Positions 6,288 to 12,138 of a stretch of DNA of 12,138 nt are shown piece by piece. A program made the translations under genes and the position numbers. The stretch is taken from assembly GCA_003556955.1 (NCBI GenBank), contig PWQB01000609.1, positions 1-12,138 on the forward strand, in the 5' to 3' direction. The DNA is from Nostocaceae cyanobacterium CSSed10_463m. Its GTDB lineage: Bacteria > Cyanobacteriota > Cyanobacteriia > Cyanobacteriales > Nostocaceae. Each line of letters starts with the position of its first letter. Within the stretch, counting starts at the first letter, position 1. The notes below the pieces were generated by a model. It searched no databases. It was given only the letters and a program-made list of their open reading frames with translations, and was not told where the DNA came from.

Positions 6288-6317
6288 TGTAGAGACGTTG
6301 TATACAACGTCTCTACA
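6288..6317. terminator. 30-bp perfect palindrome between convergent recQ and pheS
   Basis: Arms TGTAGAGACGTTGTA and TACAACGTCTCTACA are perfectly complementary with no spacer. It lies 78 bases after recQ and 33 bases after the pheS stop, so it could act as a bidirectional terminator hairpin. T-rich stretches follow on both sides but there is no long uninterrupted T-tract. It belongs to the same TAGAGACGTT palindrome family as the copies at 1301 and 1717, with a different core. The repeat call is certain; the terminator role is inferred from position. Confidence 0.55.
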
Positions 6318-6349
6318 TTATTATTTATCGAAGATGTCTATAACAGTAA

Positions 6350-7342
6350 TTAAAACTGCTGTAAAAATCTTAAATCGCTAGAGTACAAGCGGCGGATATC
6401 ATCGATTTGATGTAACACCATTGCAAAGCGTTCTACACCAAAACCAGCAGCAAACCCAGTATAAATTTCTGGGTCATAACCTACAGATTTCATTACATTT
6501 GGATCAACCATTCCACAACCCATTACCTCTAACCAGCGCCCATTCCACTGTAAATCTACTTCAGCAGAAGGTTCTGTAAAGGGGAAATAACTAGCACGGA
6601 AACGAATCGGTAAATCACCAAATATGGCTTGCAGAAACACCTTAATCGTTCCTTTGAGGTCTGTAAAAGTCAAACCTTCATCAATGGCTAAAAGTTCTAT
6701 TTGATGGAAAACCGCCGAGTGAGTCGCATCCACATTATCTCGCCGATAAACTCGCCCTGGCGCTACAACCCTGATGGGTGGTTCCTCTTTTTCCATGTAG
6801 CGAATTTGTACTGAGGATGTATGTGTACGGAGAAGATTTCCATCTGGGAGGTAGAAGGTATCCTGCATATCACGGGCGGGGTGATCAGGTGGAGTATTTA
6901 AGGCTTCAAAATTATAATAATCTGTTTCCATCTCTGGCCCTTCCGCTACCGTGTAGCCCATGCCCACAAAAATATCCAGCGCTCGGTCAATAATACCATT
7001 GAGTGGATGAATCCGACCTTGGGGGCTGTAAATTCCCGGCATAGTTACATCCAGGGTTTCTGCTTCTAGCTGTGCCTGAATTTTTGCAGATTCCAGGGCA
7101 GTTCGTTGCTTATCTAGACTATTTTGTAGGGACTCTTTGACTGTATTGGCGATCGCACCAATTTTTGGTCTTTCCTCTGCACTCATTTGCCCCATACTTC
7201 GCAACAATGCCCCCAGTTGGCCTTTTTTACCCAGATAGCTAATTCTGAGTTCTTCTAGACGTTCTAGGGTGTCTGCGGCGGCGATCGCTTGTTCTCCTTC
7301 ATGCCGCAGTGCTAAAAGTTGATCCTCTAAATTGGTAGTCAT
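6350..7342 (-). CDS. pheS: Phenylalanyl-tRNA synthetase alpha subunit
   Basis: PheS is the catalytic subunit of the cytoplasmic alpha2-beta2 enzyme that charges tRNA-Phe. At 330 residues it is full length for the bacterial type. The N-terminal 90 residues form the helical coiled-coil arm that contacts tRNA ([17 protein letters not shown]). The class II core follows: [14 protein letters not shown] (112-125), the motif 2 region [20 protein letters not shown] (196-215), the substrate-pocket strand [15 protein letters not shown] (249-263) and motif 3 [13 protein letters not shown] (296-308), ending [15 protein letters not shown]. No catalytic residue appears missing. pheT is not adjacent, which is usual in cyanobacteria. 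The ATG (7340-7342) lies inside a TAGTCAT heptamer array, so the bases upstream are repeat sequence rather than a normal Shine-Dalgarno site. Convergent with recQ, divergent from surE. Confidence 0.97.
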   Translation of the reverse strand: MTTNLEDQLLALRHEGEQAIAAADTLERLEELRISYLGKKGQLGALLRSMGQMSAEERPKIGAIANTVKESLQNSLDKQRTALESAKIQAQLEAETLDVTMPGIYSPQGRIHPLNGIIDRALDIFVGMGYTVAEGPEMETDYYNFEALNTPPDHPARDMQDTFYLPDGNLLRTHTSSVQIRYMEKEEPPIRVVAPGRVYRRDNVDATHSAVFHQIELLAIDEGLTFTDLKGTIKVFLQAIFGDLPIRFRASYFPFTEPSAEVDLQWNGRWLEVMGCGMVDPNVMKSVGYDPEIYTGFAAGFGVERFAMVLHQIDDIRRLYSSDLRFLQQF

Positions 7343-7370
7343 TAGTTCTTAGTCATTAGTCATGAGTCAT
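7336..7370 (+). repeat. Heptamer tandem array (5 units) overlapping the pheS start codon
   Basis: Units on the plus strand are TAGTCAT, TAGTTCT, TAGTCAT, TAGTCAT, GAGTCAT. The first unit supplies the pheS ATG (CAT on the plus strand at 7340-7342), so the whole translation initiation region of pheS is repeat. Unit sequence, unit number and orientation match the array at 6201-6235, so pheS is bracketed by direct copies. Confidence 0.8.
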
Positions 7371-7372
7371 GC

Positions 7373-7400
7373 TTATTAGTCTACGACTTTGGCATGGCAA
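7373..7400 (-). promoter_or_regulatory. Possible pheS promoter
   Basis: On the minus strand TTGCCA (7395-7400) is followed after 16 bases by TAATAA (7373-7378), which would start transcription near 7366, about 24 bases before the pheS ATG. The match is moderate and no regulatory element was recognised. Confidence 0.28.
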
Positions 7401-7510
7401 CCAATCACTTTCATGAGAGACAAAGGTGAAAACCCAACCATGATTTCCTATTTTTGCAGCAATTGTGTATGTTAGAGTATTTTTTTGCCTCATACTAGAG
7501 ATATGCAAAA

Positions 7511-7545
7511 TTGACAAATGACTCATCACAAATAACTCATGACCA
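7511..7545 (-). repeat. Heptamer array (5 units) ending at the surE start codon
   Basis: Plus-strand units are TTGACAA, ATGACTC, ATCACAA, ATAACTC, ATGACCA, and the surE ATG begins what would be the next unit (ATGAAAT). On the minus strand the units read like GAGTCAT and TTGTCAA, so this is the same heptamer family as the arrays at 6201 and 7336 in the opposite orientation. More diverged than those two. Confidence 0.65.
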
Positions 7546-8343
7546 ATGAAATTACTCATTAGCAATGATGACGGAGTTTCAGCCTTGGGTATTCGCACCC
7601 TCGCTGACTGTCTAGCAGAAGCAGGCCATGATGTAACTGTAGTTTGCCCTGATCGGGAACGTTCAGCAACCGGACATGGACTCACCATGCACCAACCTAT
7701 TCGCGCTGAGGTGATCGAATCAGTTTTTCATCCCGCCATCAATGCTTGGGCTTGTGATGGTACGCCCTCAGACTGCGTAAAATTAGCACTGTGGGCTTTG
7801 CTAGATTCTCCCCCGGACTTGGTGCTATCTGGCATTAACCAAGGCGCAAATCTAGGAACGGAAATTCTCTATTCTGGGACGGTTTCGGCGGCAATGGAAG
7901 GTATAATTGAGGGTATACCTAGCATAGCCTTCAGTCTCACCAGCCACACATCCAAAGATTTTCAACCTGCGGCTAAGTTTGCCCGCATTCTCGTGGAAAA
8001 ACTAGCGCTACAACCCCTGCCAGAATTAATGTTGCTCAATGTTAATATTCCGCCTGTCAAGTGGGAGAAAATTAACGGAGTGACTTTTACTCGTCAAGGA
8101 ATCCGGCGTTATGTTGATGTGTTTGACAAGCGCGTTGATCCTCGTGGCAAAATTTACTACTGGTTAACCGGAGAAGTTTTGGAAGAGGTGGAACCACCGT
8201 CAGGTTTACATTTATCTGATAACGTGCCGATTGATGTCCATGTGATTCGCAACAACTACATTAGCATTACTCCATTACAATATAATCTGACCTATCCCAC
8301 AGGGCTAGATAGCTTATCTAAGTGGGAGTTTCAACTGACGTGA
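7546..8343 (+). CDS. surE: SurE 5'/3'-nucleotidase
   Basis: SurE is a metal-dependent phosphatase acting on nucleoside 5'- and 3'-monophosphates, involved in nucleotide salvage and stationary-phase survival. The 265-residue protein has the family signatures: [10 protein letters not shown] with the metal-binding Asp8 and Asp9, [14 protein letters not shown] (34-47) with Ser40, [27 protein letters not shown] (92-104) with Asn98, and [11 protein letters not shown] (109-119). The length is normal. The start is well supported by the conserved N-terminus, yet the upstream bases are a heptamer array with no clear Shine-Dalgarno sequence. Divergent from pheS across 203 bases; no gene follows closely, so it is probably monocistronic. 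Confidence 0.96.
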   Translation: MKLLISNDDGVSALGIRTLADCLAEAGHDVTVVCPDRERSATGHGLTMHQPIRAEVIESVFHPAINAWACDGTPSDCVKLALWALLDSPPDLVLSGINQGANLGTEILYSGTVSAAMEGIIEGIPSIAFSLTSHTSKDFQPAAKFARILVEKLALQPLPELMLLNVNIPPVKWEKINGVTFTRQGIRRYVDVFDKRVDPRGKIYYWLTGEVLEEVEPPSGLHLSDNVPIDVHVIRNNYISITPLQYNLTYPTGLDSLSKWEFQLT

Positions 8344-8688
8344 ATATCTTGTATGATTTCATGCAGGATTACCTACACGACACGCACTCAATAATTTTGG
8401 GCTTGTAGATTATTATAGGTAAACTGGCAAACATAGTTAAATGCATCACAGCAAAATTTGAGTTATAAAGTAGGAACAATATTGATATTAAAGATACATA
8501 CACAAAAATCAACACCGGGGTGACTGCTTTGTAATAATATAGTCAAAATTGACACAAACAATCGGAACCAGGGTATGCCATTTTACCAAGTTATACCCCT
8601 CTAGCATATAGATGAAGTCAGCATCAACTGCATAAAATCAGTATAATTTATATTATTGATCGCCCGCTCAATCCAGCCAACAACACTC
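8344..8688. other. Intergenic stretch between surE and the MBL-fold gene
   Basis: No gene or recognised dispersed repeat. Weak inverted repeats are TTACCTA (8369-8375) with TAGGTAA (8416-8422), and GGGTAT (8571-8576) with ATACCC (8593-8598); neither has a T-tract. A TTGACA at 8549-8554 has no good -10 at normal spacing. A perfect TATAAT at 8642-8647 is the best promoter signal. Confidence 0.5.
8642..8647 (+). promoter_or_regulatory. Possible -10 element of the MBL-fold gene
   Basis: A perfect TATAAT with no convincing -35 at 16-18 bases. Transcription would begin near 8654. That leaves about 35 bases before the ATG at 8689 and makes the in-frame TTG at 8656 an unlikely start. Confidence 0.35.
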
Positions 8689-9585
8689 ATGTCCAGGATA
8701 GAGAACCAATTTACCGTAAAATTTTGGGGCGTTCGCGGGAGCATCCCTAGTCCAGGTCTACACACTGTCCGTTATGGAGGTAACACCCCTTGCGTAGAGA
8801 TGCAAGTAGGCGGTAGACGCTTAATTTTCGATTGTGGTACAGGAATACACGTTTTAGGGCAATCTTTATTGGGACAAATGCCCATAGAAGGCCACATATT
8901 TTTCACTCACTCTCACTGGGATCATATTCAAGGATTTCCCTTTTTTGTCCCAGGGTTTGTGCAGGGAAATAAATTTCATATTTACGGTGCGATCGCTCCT
9001 GATGGTTCAACTATTGAACAACGTCTCAATGACCAGATGCTCCACCCAAATTTTCCTGTGCCTTTACAGATTATGCAGGCAAATTTGACATTCCATGACA
9101 TTAACCCAGGAAAACCACTACATATTAACGACATTACCGTAGAAACAGCACAGCTTAACCATCCCGGTGAAGCGGTGGGTTACCGAGTCAACTGGCGTGG
9201 TGGTGCGGCTGTTTATTTAACTGATACCGAACATTATCCTGACAAGCTAGATGAAAATGTCCTACGCCTATCAAGGGATGCGGATATTTTAATTTATGAT
9301 TCCACCTATACCGATGAGGAATATTATTCACCAAAATCACCGAAAATCGGTTGGGGACATTCCACTTGGCAAGAAGCTGTGAAAGTAGCCAAAGCCGCTA
9401 ATGTGAAAAATCTGGTCATTTACCACCATGATCCTGCCCACAACGATGAATTCTTAGATCGTGTAGGGAAAGAAGCATCTGAGAAATTTCCTGGTGCAAT
9501 CATGGCACAAGAAGGAATGGTTCTTCAGGTTCCCACCGATATACCTTTATCAGAATCTTTTCCTAGCAGCAACTTTTCTGCATGA
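8689..9585 (+). CDS. MBL-fold metallo-hydrolase
   Basis: A metallo-beta-lactamase-fold hydrolase of 298 residues from the ATG. The N-terminus FTVKFWGVRGSIPSPG and YGGNTPC place it in the group whose members start with FWGVRGS (the TaR3-like group, from memory). Metal ligands are visible: HSHWDH (residues 74-79, the HxHxDH motif), His158 in LNHPGEAVGYR, Asp179 in YLTDTEH and His247 in YHHDP. The conserved strand IYDSTYTDEEY lies between the last two. No signal peptide or membrane segment, so it is cytoplasmic. The substrate cannot be told from sequence; phosphodiester or cyclic nucleotide hydrolysis would be a guess. A TTG start at 8656 would add 11 residues (MIARSIQPTTL) but lies too near the likely promoter. 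Stands alone in its transcript region. Confidence 0.88.
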   Translation: MSRIENQFTVKFWGVRGSIPSPGLHTVRYGGNTPCVEMQVGGRRLIFDCGTGIHVLGQSLLGQMPIEGHIFFTHSHWDHIQGFPFFVPGFVQGNKFHIYGAIAPDGSTIEQRLNDQMLHPNFPVPLQIMQANLTFHDINPGKPLHINDITVETAQLNHPGEAVGYRVNWRGGAAVYLTDTEHYPDKLDENVLRLSRDADILIYDSTYTDEEYYSPKSPKIGWGHSTWQEAVKVAKAANVKNLVIYHHDPAHNDEFLDRVGKEASEKFPGAIMAQEGMVLQVPTDIPLSESFPSSNFSA

Positions 9586-9670
9586 AGGTTGCAATGGCAG
9601 CAATTTGAGATTTTAGCTAAATCAAAAGCAAGTCTGAGTGATTTGAGTTTTGCAGAAACTATTCTAGCTG

Positions 9671-9676
9671 TATAAT
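9671..9676 (+). promoter_or_regulatory. Possible -10 element upstream of ribF
   Basis: A perfect TATAAT about 110 bases before the ribF ATG. The -35 at 17 bases is poor (TTTTGC at 9648-9653). It precedes the short ATG frame at 9683, so it may be the promoter of a decayed element rather than of ribF. Confidence 0.3.
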
Positions 9677-9682
9677 CAAGTC

Positions 9683-9754
9683 ATGAAGCTAGTTGAACGT
9701 CATATTATCACCAAAAACCATCCTCTCTGGTCAGATAAGGTAGCTTTTGGCTAA
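9683..9754 (+). pseudogene. Possible remnant of a TnpB (IS200/IS605-type) N-terminus
   Basis: A 23-codon frame starting MKLVERHIITKNHPLW and ending after SDKVAFG at a TAA. The opening MKLVERHII.. followed by H..W or H..Y is how I remember many cyanobacterial TnpB-family proteins beginning, the next block normally being an LxFxSKNLYN-like segment that is missing here. No further transposase sequence follows: ribF begins 33 bases later. If real, it is the broken 5' tip of an insertion-sequence gene. The similarity is from memory over about 16 residues, so it stays tentative. Confidence 0.35.
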
Positions 9755-9786
9755 TGGCTAAATAAACCTAAAATCCCAAAATTCGG

Positions 9787-10845
9787 ATGCTCAATTTGTC
9801 TAAAAATGGACGTTCTATGTGGGTTACTTCTTCAATAGAAGGGCTGCTGAAGCCAACTGCTGTAGCCCTTGGCAAATTTGATGGAGTACATCTTGGTCAT
9901 CACAGAGTGATTCAACCAATTTTGCCCCCAACAAAGAATGAGCCAAGACGAGAAAATGAAGAAAAATTCCCTCAATCCTCTTCCACCTCACCCTCCCCAA
10001 CACAAGAACAAACATACTCAACAGTTGTCACCTTTGATCCCCATCCGCTAGAGTTTTTTACAGGTCAACCCAGACCTTTATTAACGCCACTGGATGAAAA
10101 AGTCCAACAATTGCGATCGCTAGGAGTAGAACAACTGGTACTGCTACCCTTTGACAAAGAATTATCTGCTTTATCTCCCCAAGATTTTGTCGAGCAAATT
10201 TTAGTCAAACAACTCCAGTGTCGACGAATTAGTGTTGGGCAAGATTTTTGTTTTGGCAAACAGCGCCGTGGTACTGCTAAAGATTTGCAATTACTAGCCG
10301 CCAAACACCATATACCCGTCACCATCGTATCCTTACAAACCTATACAGACAAAGTTCCCAGCCAGGAGGCTCCCATTAGCACTTCATTGATCCGTCACTA
10401 CTTAGAAAGTGGCGACATCAAAAACGCCAACCTCCTTCTAGGAAGACCTTACAATCTAATTGGTACTGTGATCCCAGGTCAACAAATGGGGCGAACCATT
10501 GGCTTTCCTACCGCCAACCTGCAATTACCCAAAGAAAAATTTGTCCCCCGTTTAGGTGTTTATGCTGTCCGCGCTGCTATTTTGAGTCAGACACCAGATG
10601 CAACTACTACGTATCAGAACTTGGGTGTAATGAACATCGGCAATCGCCCCACAGTAAACGGTAGTAACTTATCAGTAGAAGTACATTTGTTTGATTGGTC
10701 TAGTGATTTATATGGTAAACAATTAGCTGTACAGCTAGTGGAATTTTTGCGCCCAGAACAGAAATTTCCCTCTCTAGACGACCTGAAAACACAAATTCAA
10801 CTTGACTGTAATGTTGCTAGAGAACTTTTGAGTGCAAAATGCTGA
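9787..10845 (+). CDS. ribF: Bifunctional riboflavin kinase / FAD synthetase with a linker insertion
   Basis: RibF phosphorylates riboflavin to FMN and adenylates FMN to FAD in the cytoplasm. The N-terminal FAD synthetase domain shows ALGKFDGVHLGHHR (27-40, HxGH nucleotidyltransferase signature), TFDPHP (82-87) and ISTSLIRHYL (197-206). The C-terminal riboflavin kinase domain shows GRTIGFPTANL (235-245), LGVYAV (256-261) and MNIGNRPTV (282-290), with the expected Glu298. The 352-residue length is slightly above the common 305-335. A hydrophilic, Ser/Pro/Glu/Gln-rich stretch of about 30 residues (47-77) sits between the HxGH helix and the TVVTFDPHP strand, where most RibF proteins have a short loop. 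A second ATG at 9817 (MWVTSSIEG) gives the more usual N-terminus and may be the real start. No riboswitch-like FMN element was seen upstream. Confidence 0.95.
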   Translation: MLNLSKNGRSMWVTSSIEGLLKPTAVALGKFDGVHLGHHRVIQPILPPTKNEPRRENEEKFPQSSSTSPSPTQEQTYSTVVTFDPHPLEFFTGQPRPLLTPLDEKVQQLRSLGVEQLVLLPFDKELSALSPQDFVEQILVKQLQCRRISVGQDFCFGKQRRGTAKDLQLLAAKHHIPVTIVSLQTYTDKVPSQEAPISTSLIRHYLESGDIKNANLLLGRPYNLIGTVIPGQQMGRTIGFPTANLQLPKEKFVPRLGVYAVRAAILSQTPDATTTYQNLGVMNIGNRPTVNGSNLSVEVHLFDWSSDLYGKQLAVQLVEFLRPEQKFPSLDDLKTQIQLDCNVARELLSAKC

Positions 10846-10857
10846 TTTTTCATAACT

Positions 10858-10920
10858 GAATGGGAATACTCTAGATGAGGGAGTGGAGAATCTAGGATAT
10901 GTAATTCTCCATTCCGATTC
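10858..10920 (+). other. Hairpin-forming sequence between ribF and moxR
   Basis: TGGAGAAT (10884-10891) pairs perfectly with ATTCTCCA (10904-10911), and an outer GAATGGGAAT (10858-10867) pairs with ATTCCGATTC (10911-10920) with one mismatch, so the two helices could compete or stack. It begins 13 bases after the ribF stop. No T-tract follows, so a normal intrinsic terminator is not supported. Confidence 0.4.
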
Positions 10921-10954
10921 CTAGCCCCATTATTAAAAATTTATTCTGTGGTGC

Positions 10955-11863
10955 ATGAGAGACAAAATTAATACCCTCACACAAAATCTGGCTCGTACCA
11001 TCGTGGGCAAAAACGAAGCCATCCGCTTAGTCCTAGTCGCCCTATTAGGTGGCGGTCATGCACTGCTAGAAGATGTCCCTGGAGTGGGCAAAACTCTCCT
11101 TGCTAAATCCCTAGCCCGTTCACTGGATGGCAAGTTTCAACGGCTACAATGTACCCCCGATTTACTACCAACTGACATCACGGGTACGAATATTTGGAAC
11201 CCGAAAAGCGGCGAATTTAACTTTCTCCCAGGGCCAGTCTTTGCCAATATTCTCCTAGCCGACGAAATCAACCGCGCCACACCCCGCACCCAGTCAGCTT
11301 TGCTGGAAGTAATGGAAGAACATCAAGTCACAGTTGATGGTATCTCTCGTGTAGTTCCTCAACCGTTCTTTGTCATTGCTACCCAAAACCCCATAGAATA
11401 TCAAGGAACTTTTCCCTTACCAGAAGCCCAGATGGATCGGTTTATGTTGTCCTTAAGTTTGGGCTATCCTGGGGCTACAGAAGAACTAGAGATGCTACAA
11501 AATTTGCAACAAGGTCAAAGTTTTACTGATTTGCAGCCTTGTTTAACCTTGGCAGAAGTAGCCGAATTGCGTCAAGTCTGTTCCCAGGTAAAAGTAGAAA
11601 CTTCTCTGCAACAATACATTCTCGAATTAGTCCGCGCTACAAGACAAGATGAGGAAATCACTTTGGGTGTAAGTCCCCGTGGTACTGTGGCATTACAAAA
11701 GGCTACCCAAGCGCTGGCTTTTCTGTTAGGGCGTGATTATGCTATTCCCGATGATGTTAAATTTCTCGTCCCTCACGTCCTCTGTCATCGCCTCATTCCC
11801 AGGGGAGGACGCAATCCTAGAACTGTAGTTGAGCGAATATTAAGGTCAGTTCCTATTCCTTAA
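10955..11863 (+). CDS. MoxR-family AAA+ ATPase
   Basis: MoxR ATPases are cytoplasmic AAA+ chaperone-like proteins thought to help metal insertion or maturation of partner proteins, often encoded beside VWA-domain or DUF58 proteins. The 302 residues are complete: Walker A in EDVPGVGKT (39-47), Walker B ILLADEINRA (99-108), the MoxR block TPRTQSALLEVMEEHQVTVD (109-128), sensor 1 IATQNPIE (141-148), PEAQMDRF (156-163) with the likely arginine finger, sensor 2 SPRG (240-243) and a C-terminal lid helix bundle ending RGGRNPRTVVERIL. No VWA or DUF58 gene lies next to it in view; an antitoxin gene follows instead, so its partner is elsewhere. The ATG at 10955 gives a normal N-terminus; no clear ribosome site is seen. 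Confidence 0.93.
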   Translation: MRDKINTLTQNLARTIVGKNEAIRLVLVALLGGGHALLEDVPGVGKTLLAKSLARSLDGKFQRLQCTPDLLPTDITGTNIWNPKSGEFNFLPGPVFANILLADEINRATPRTQSALLEVMEEHQVTVDGISRVVPQPFFVIATQNPIEYQGTFPLPEAQMDRFMLSLSLGYPGATEELEMLQNLQQGQSFTDLQPCLTLAEVAELRQVCSQVKVETSLQQYILELVRATRQDEEITLGVSPRGTVALQKATQALAFLLGRDYAIPDDVKFLVPHVLCHRLIPRGGRNPRTVVERILRSVPIP

Positions 11864-11925
11864 TATCCTTGTCCTGCTGAGATTTGGGCGTGTTAGGATC
11901 TTCGACAAAATGAGGTAGATAAGAA

Positions 11926-12138
11926 ATGAAAGCCATTGAAGTTACTGGCAAGATTGACGCTGAAGGCAATTTAGTTCTAGATCAGCCGATTCAGGGAACA
12001 ACTTATCCTCATCAGGTGCGGGTAATTGTGTTAGTTCCAGAACAGGTAGAAGTAGAAGCAGTTGACCCTGATGATACACCCGTTGAAGAAATTAAAGCCA
12101 GTTTGAAAAGAGCTTTACAACAAGCCAAAGCAGGACAA
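11926..12138 (+). CDS. RelN-type type II antitoxin, partial (5' 71 codons)
   Basis: The reading frame is open to the right edge. It begins MKAIEVTGKIDAEGNLVLDQ, then HQVRVIVLVPE and later DDTPVEEIKASLKRALQQAK. The pattern of a short IEVTGxID(E)xGxLxLDxP strand pair, VRVIVLxPE, and DDTPxEEI...GL/SL..AL is that of the cyanobacterial RelN family of antitoxins, which neutralise RelE/ParE-type toxins and repress their own operon. The toxin gene would be expected just downstream, outside the window. GAGG (11912-11915) lies 10 bases before the ATG, a good ribosome site. It starts 62 bases after moxR on the same strand. Family identification is from memory of the consensus; fair but not certain. Confidence 0.65.
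   Translation, partial: MKAIEVTGKIDAEGNLVLDQPIQGTTYPHQVRVIVLVPEQVEVEAVDPDDTPVEEIKASLKRALQQAKAGQ

Noticed and set aside
7356..7688. 110-residue minus-strand frame across the pheS-surE gap
   Set aside because: It is antisense to the surE N-terminus and made partly from heptamer repeats; composition is not protein-like and no motif is present.
8571..8598. GGGTAT/ATACCC hairpin as a riboswitch for the MBL gene
   Set aside because: Only a 6-bp stem with no conserved riboswitch core, and it lies upstream of the likely -10 at 8642.

Overview
The window looks like chromosomal DNA of a filamentous, probably Nostoc/Anabaena-type (Nostocales) cyanobacterium. Evidence: a PAM68-family photosystem II assembly gene, a CphA2-type cyanophycin synthetase (known from N2-fixing cyanobacteria), a RelN-type antitoxin, six copies of the HIP1 octamer GCGATCGC (starting at 2561, 5877, 7149, 7281, 8989, 10113), and many dispersed cyanobacterial intergenic repeats: GTAGAGACGTT-type palindromes, TAGTCAT-type heptamer arrays and small inverted-repeat-bounded elements.

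Layout. The left 2 kb is read leftward: rpsO (899-1168), a PAM68-like gene directly behind it, and the first 54 codons of a DAHP synthase gene (aroF type) running off the left edge. A 590-bp repeat-rich gap separates rpsO from a small unrecognised gene (1761-1964, minus). From 2.2 kb rightward genes are mostly on the plus strand: a possible 39-codon small ORF with a strong Shine-Dalgarno sequence (2211), the CphA2-type synthetase (2374-4284), a 474-bp gap holding two mini-elements, and a short RecQ helicase (4759-6210). pheS (6350-7342, minus) converges on recQ across a 30-bp perfect palindrome. Divergent from pheS are surE (7546), an MBL-fold hydrolase (8689), a possible TnpB N-terminal remnant (9683), ribF (9787) and a MoxR ATPase (10955). 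An antitoxin gene (11926) runs off the right edge.

This is mainly a housekeeping region: translation (S15, PheRS alpha), flavin cofactor synthesis (RibF), nucleotide metabolism (SurE), aromatic amino acid entry (DAHP synthase), DNA repair (RecQ), plus cyanobacterium-specific nitrogen storage (CphA2) and photosystem assembly (PAM68). Apart from rpsO-PAM68 there is little sign of operons; genes are separated by gaps filled with repeats.

Points most worth checking: an apparent single-base frameshift at the start of the PAM68 gene; the CphA2 whose Mur-ligase-like domain has lost its P-loop; three heptamer arrays that form the exact ends or start codons of recQ, pheS and surE; and the small ORF upstream of cphA2. 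I see no clear new multi-gene system.
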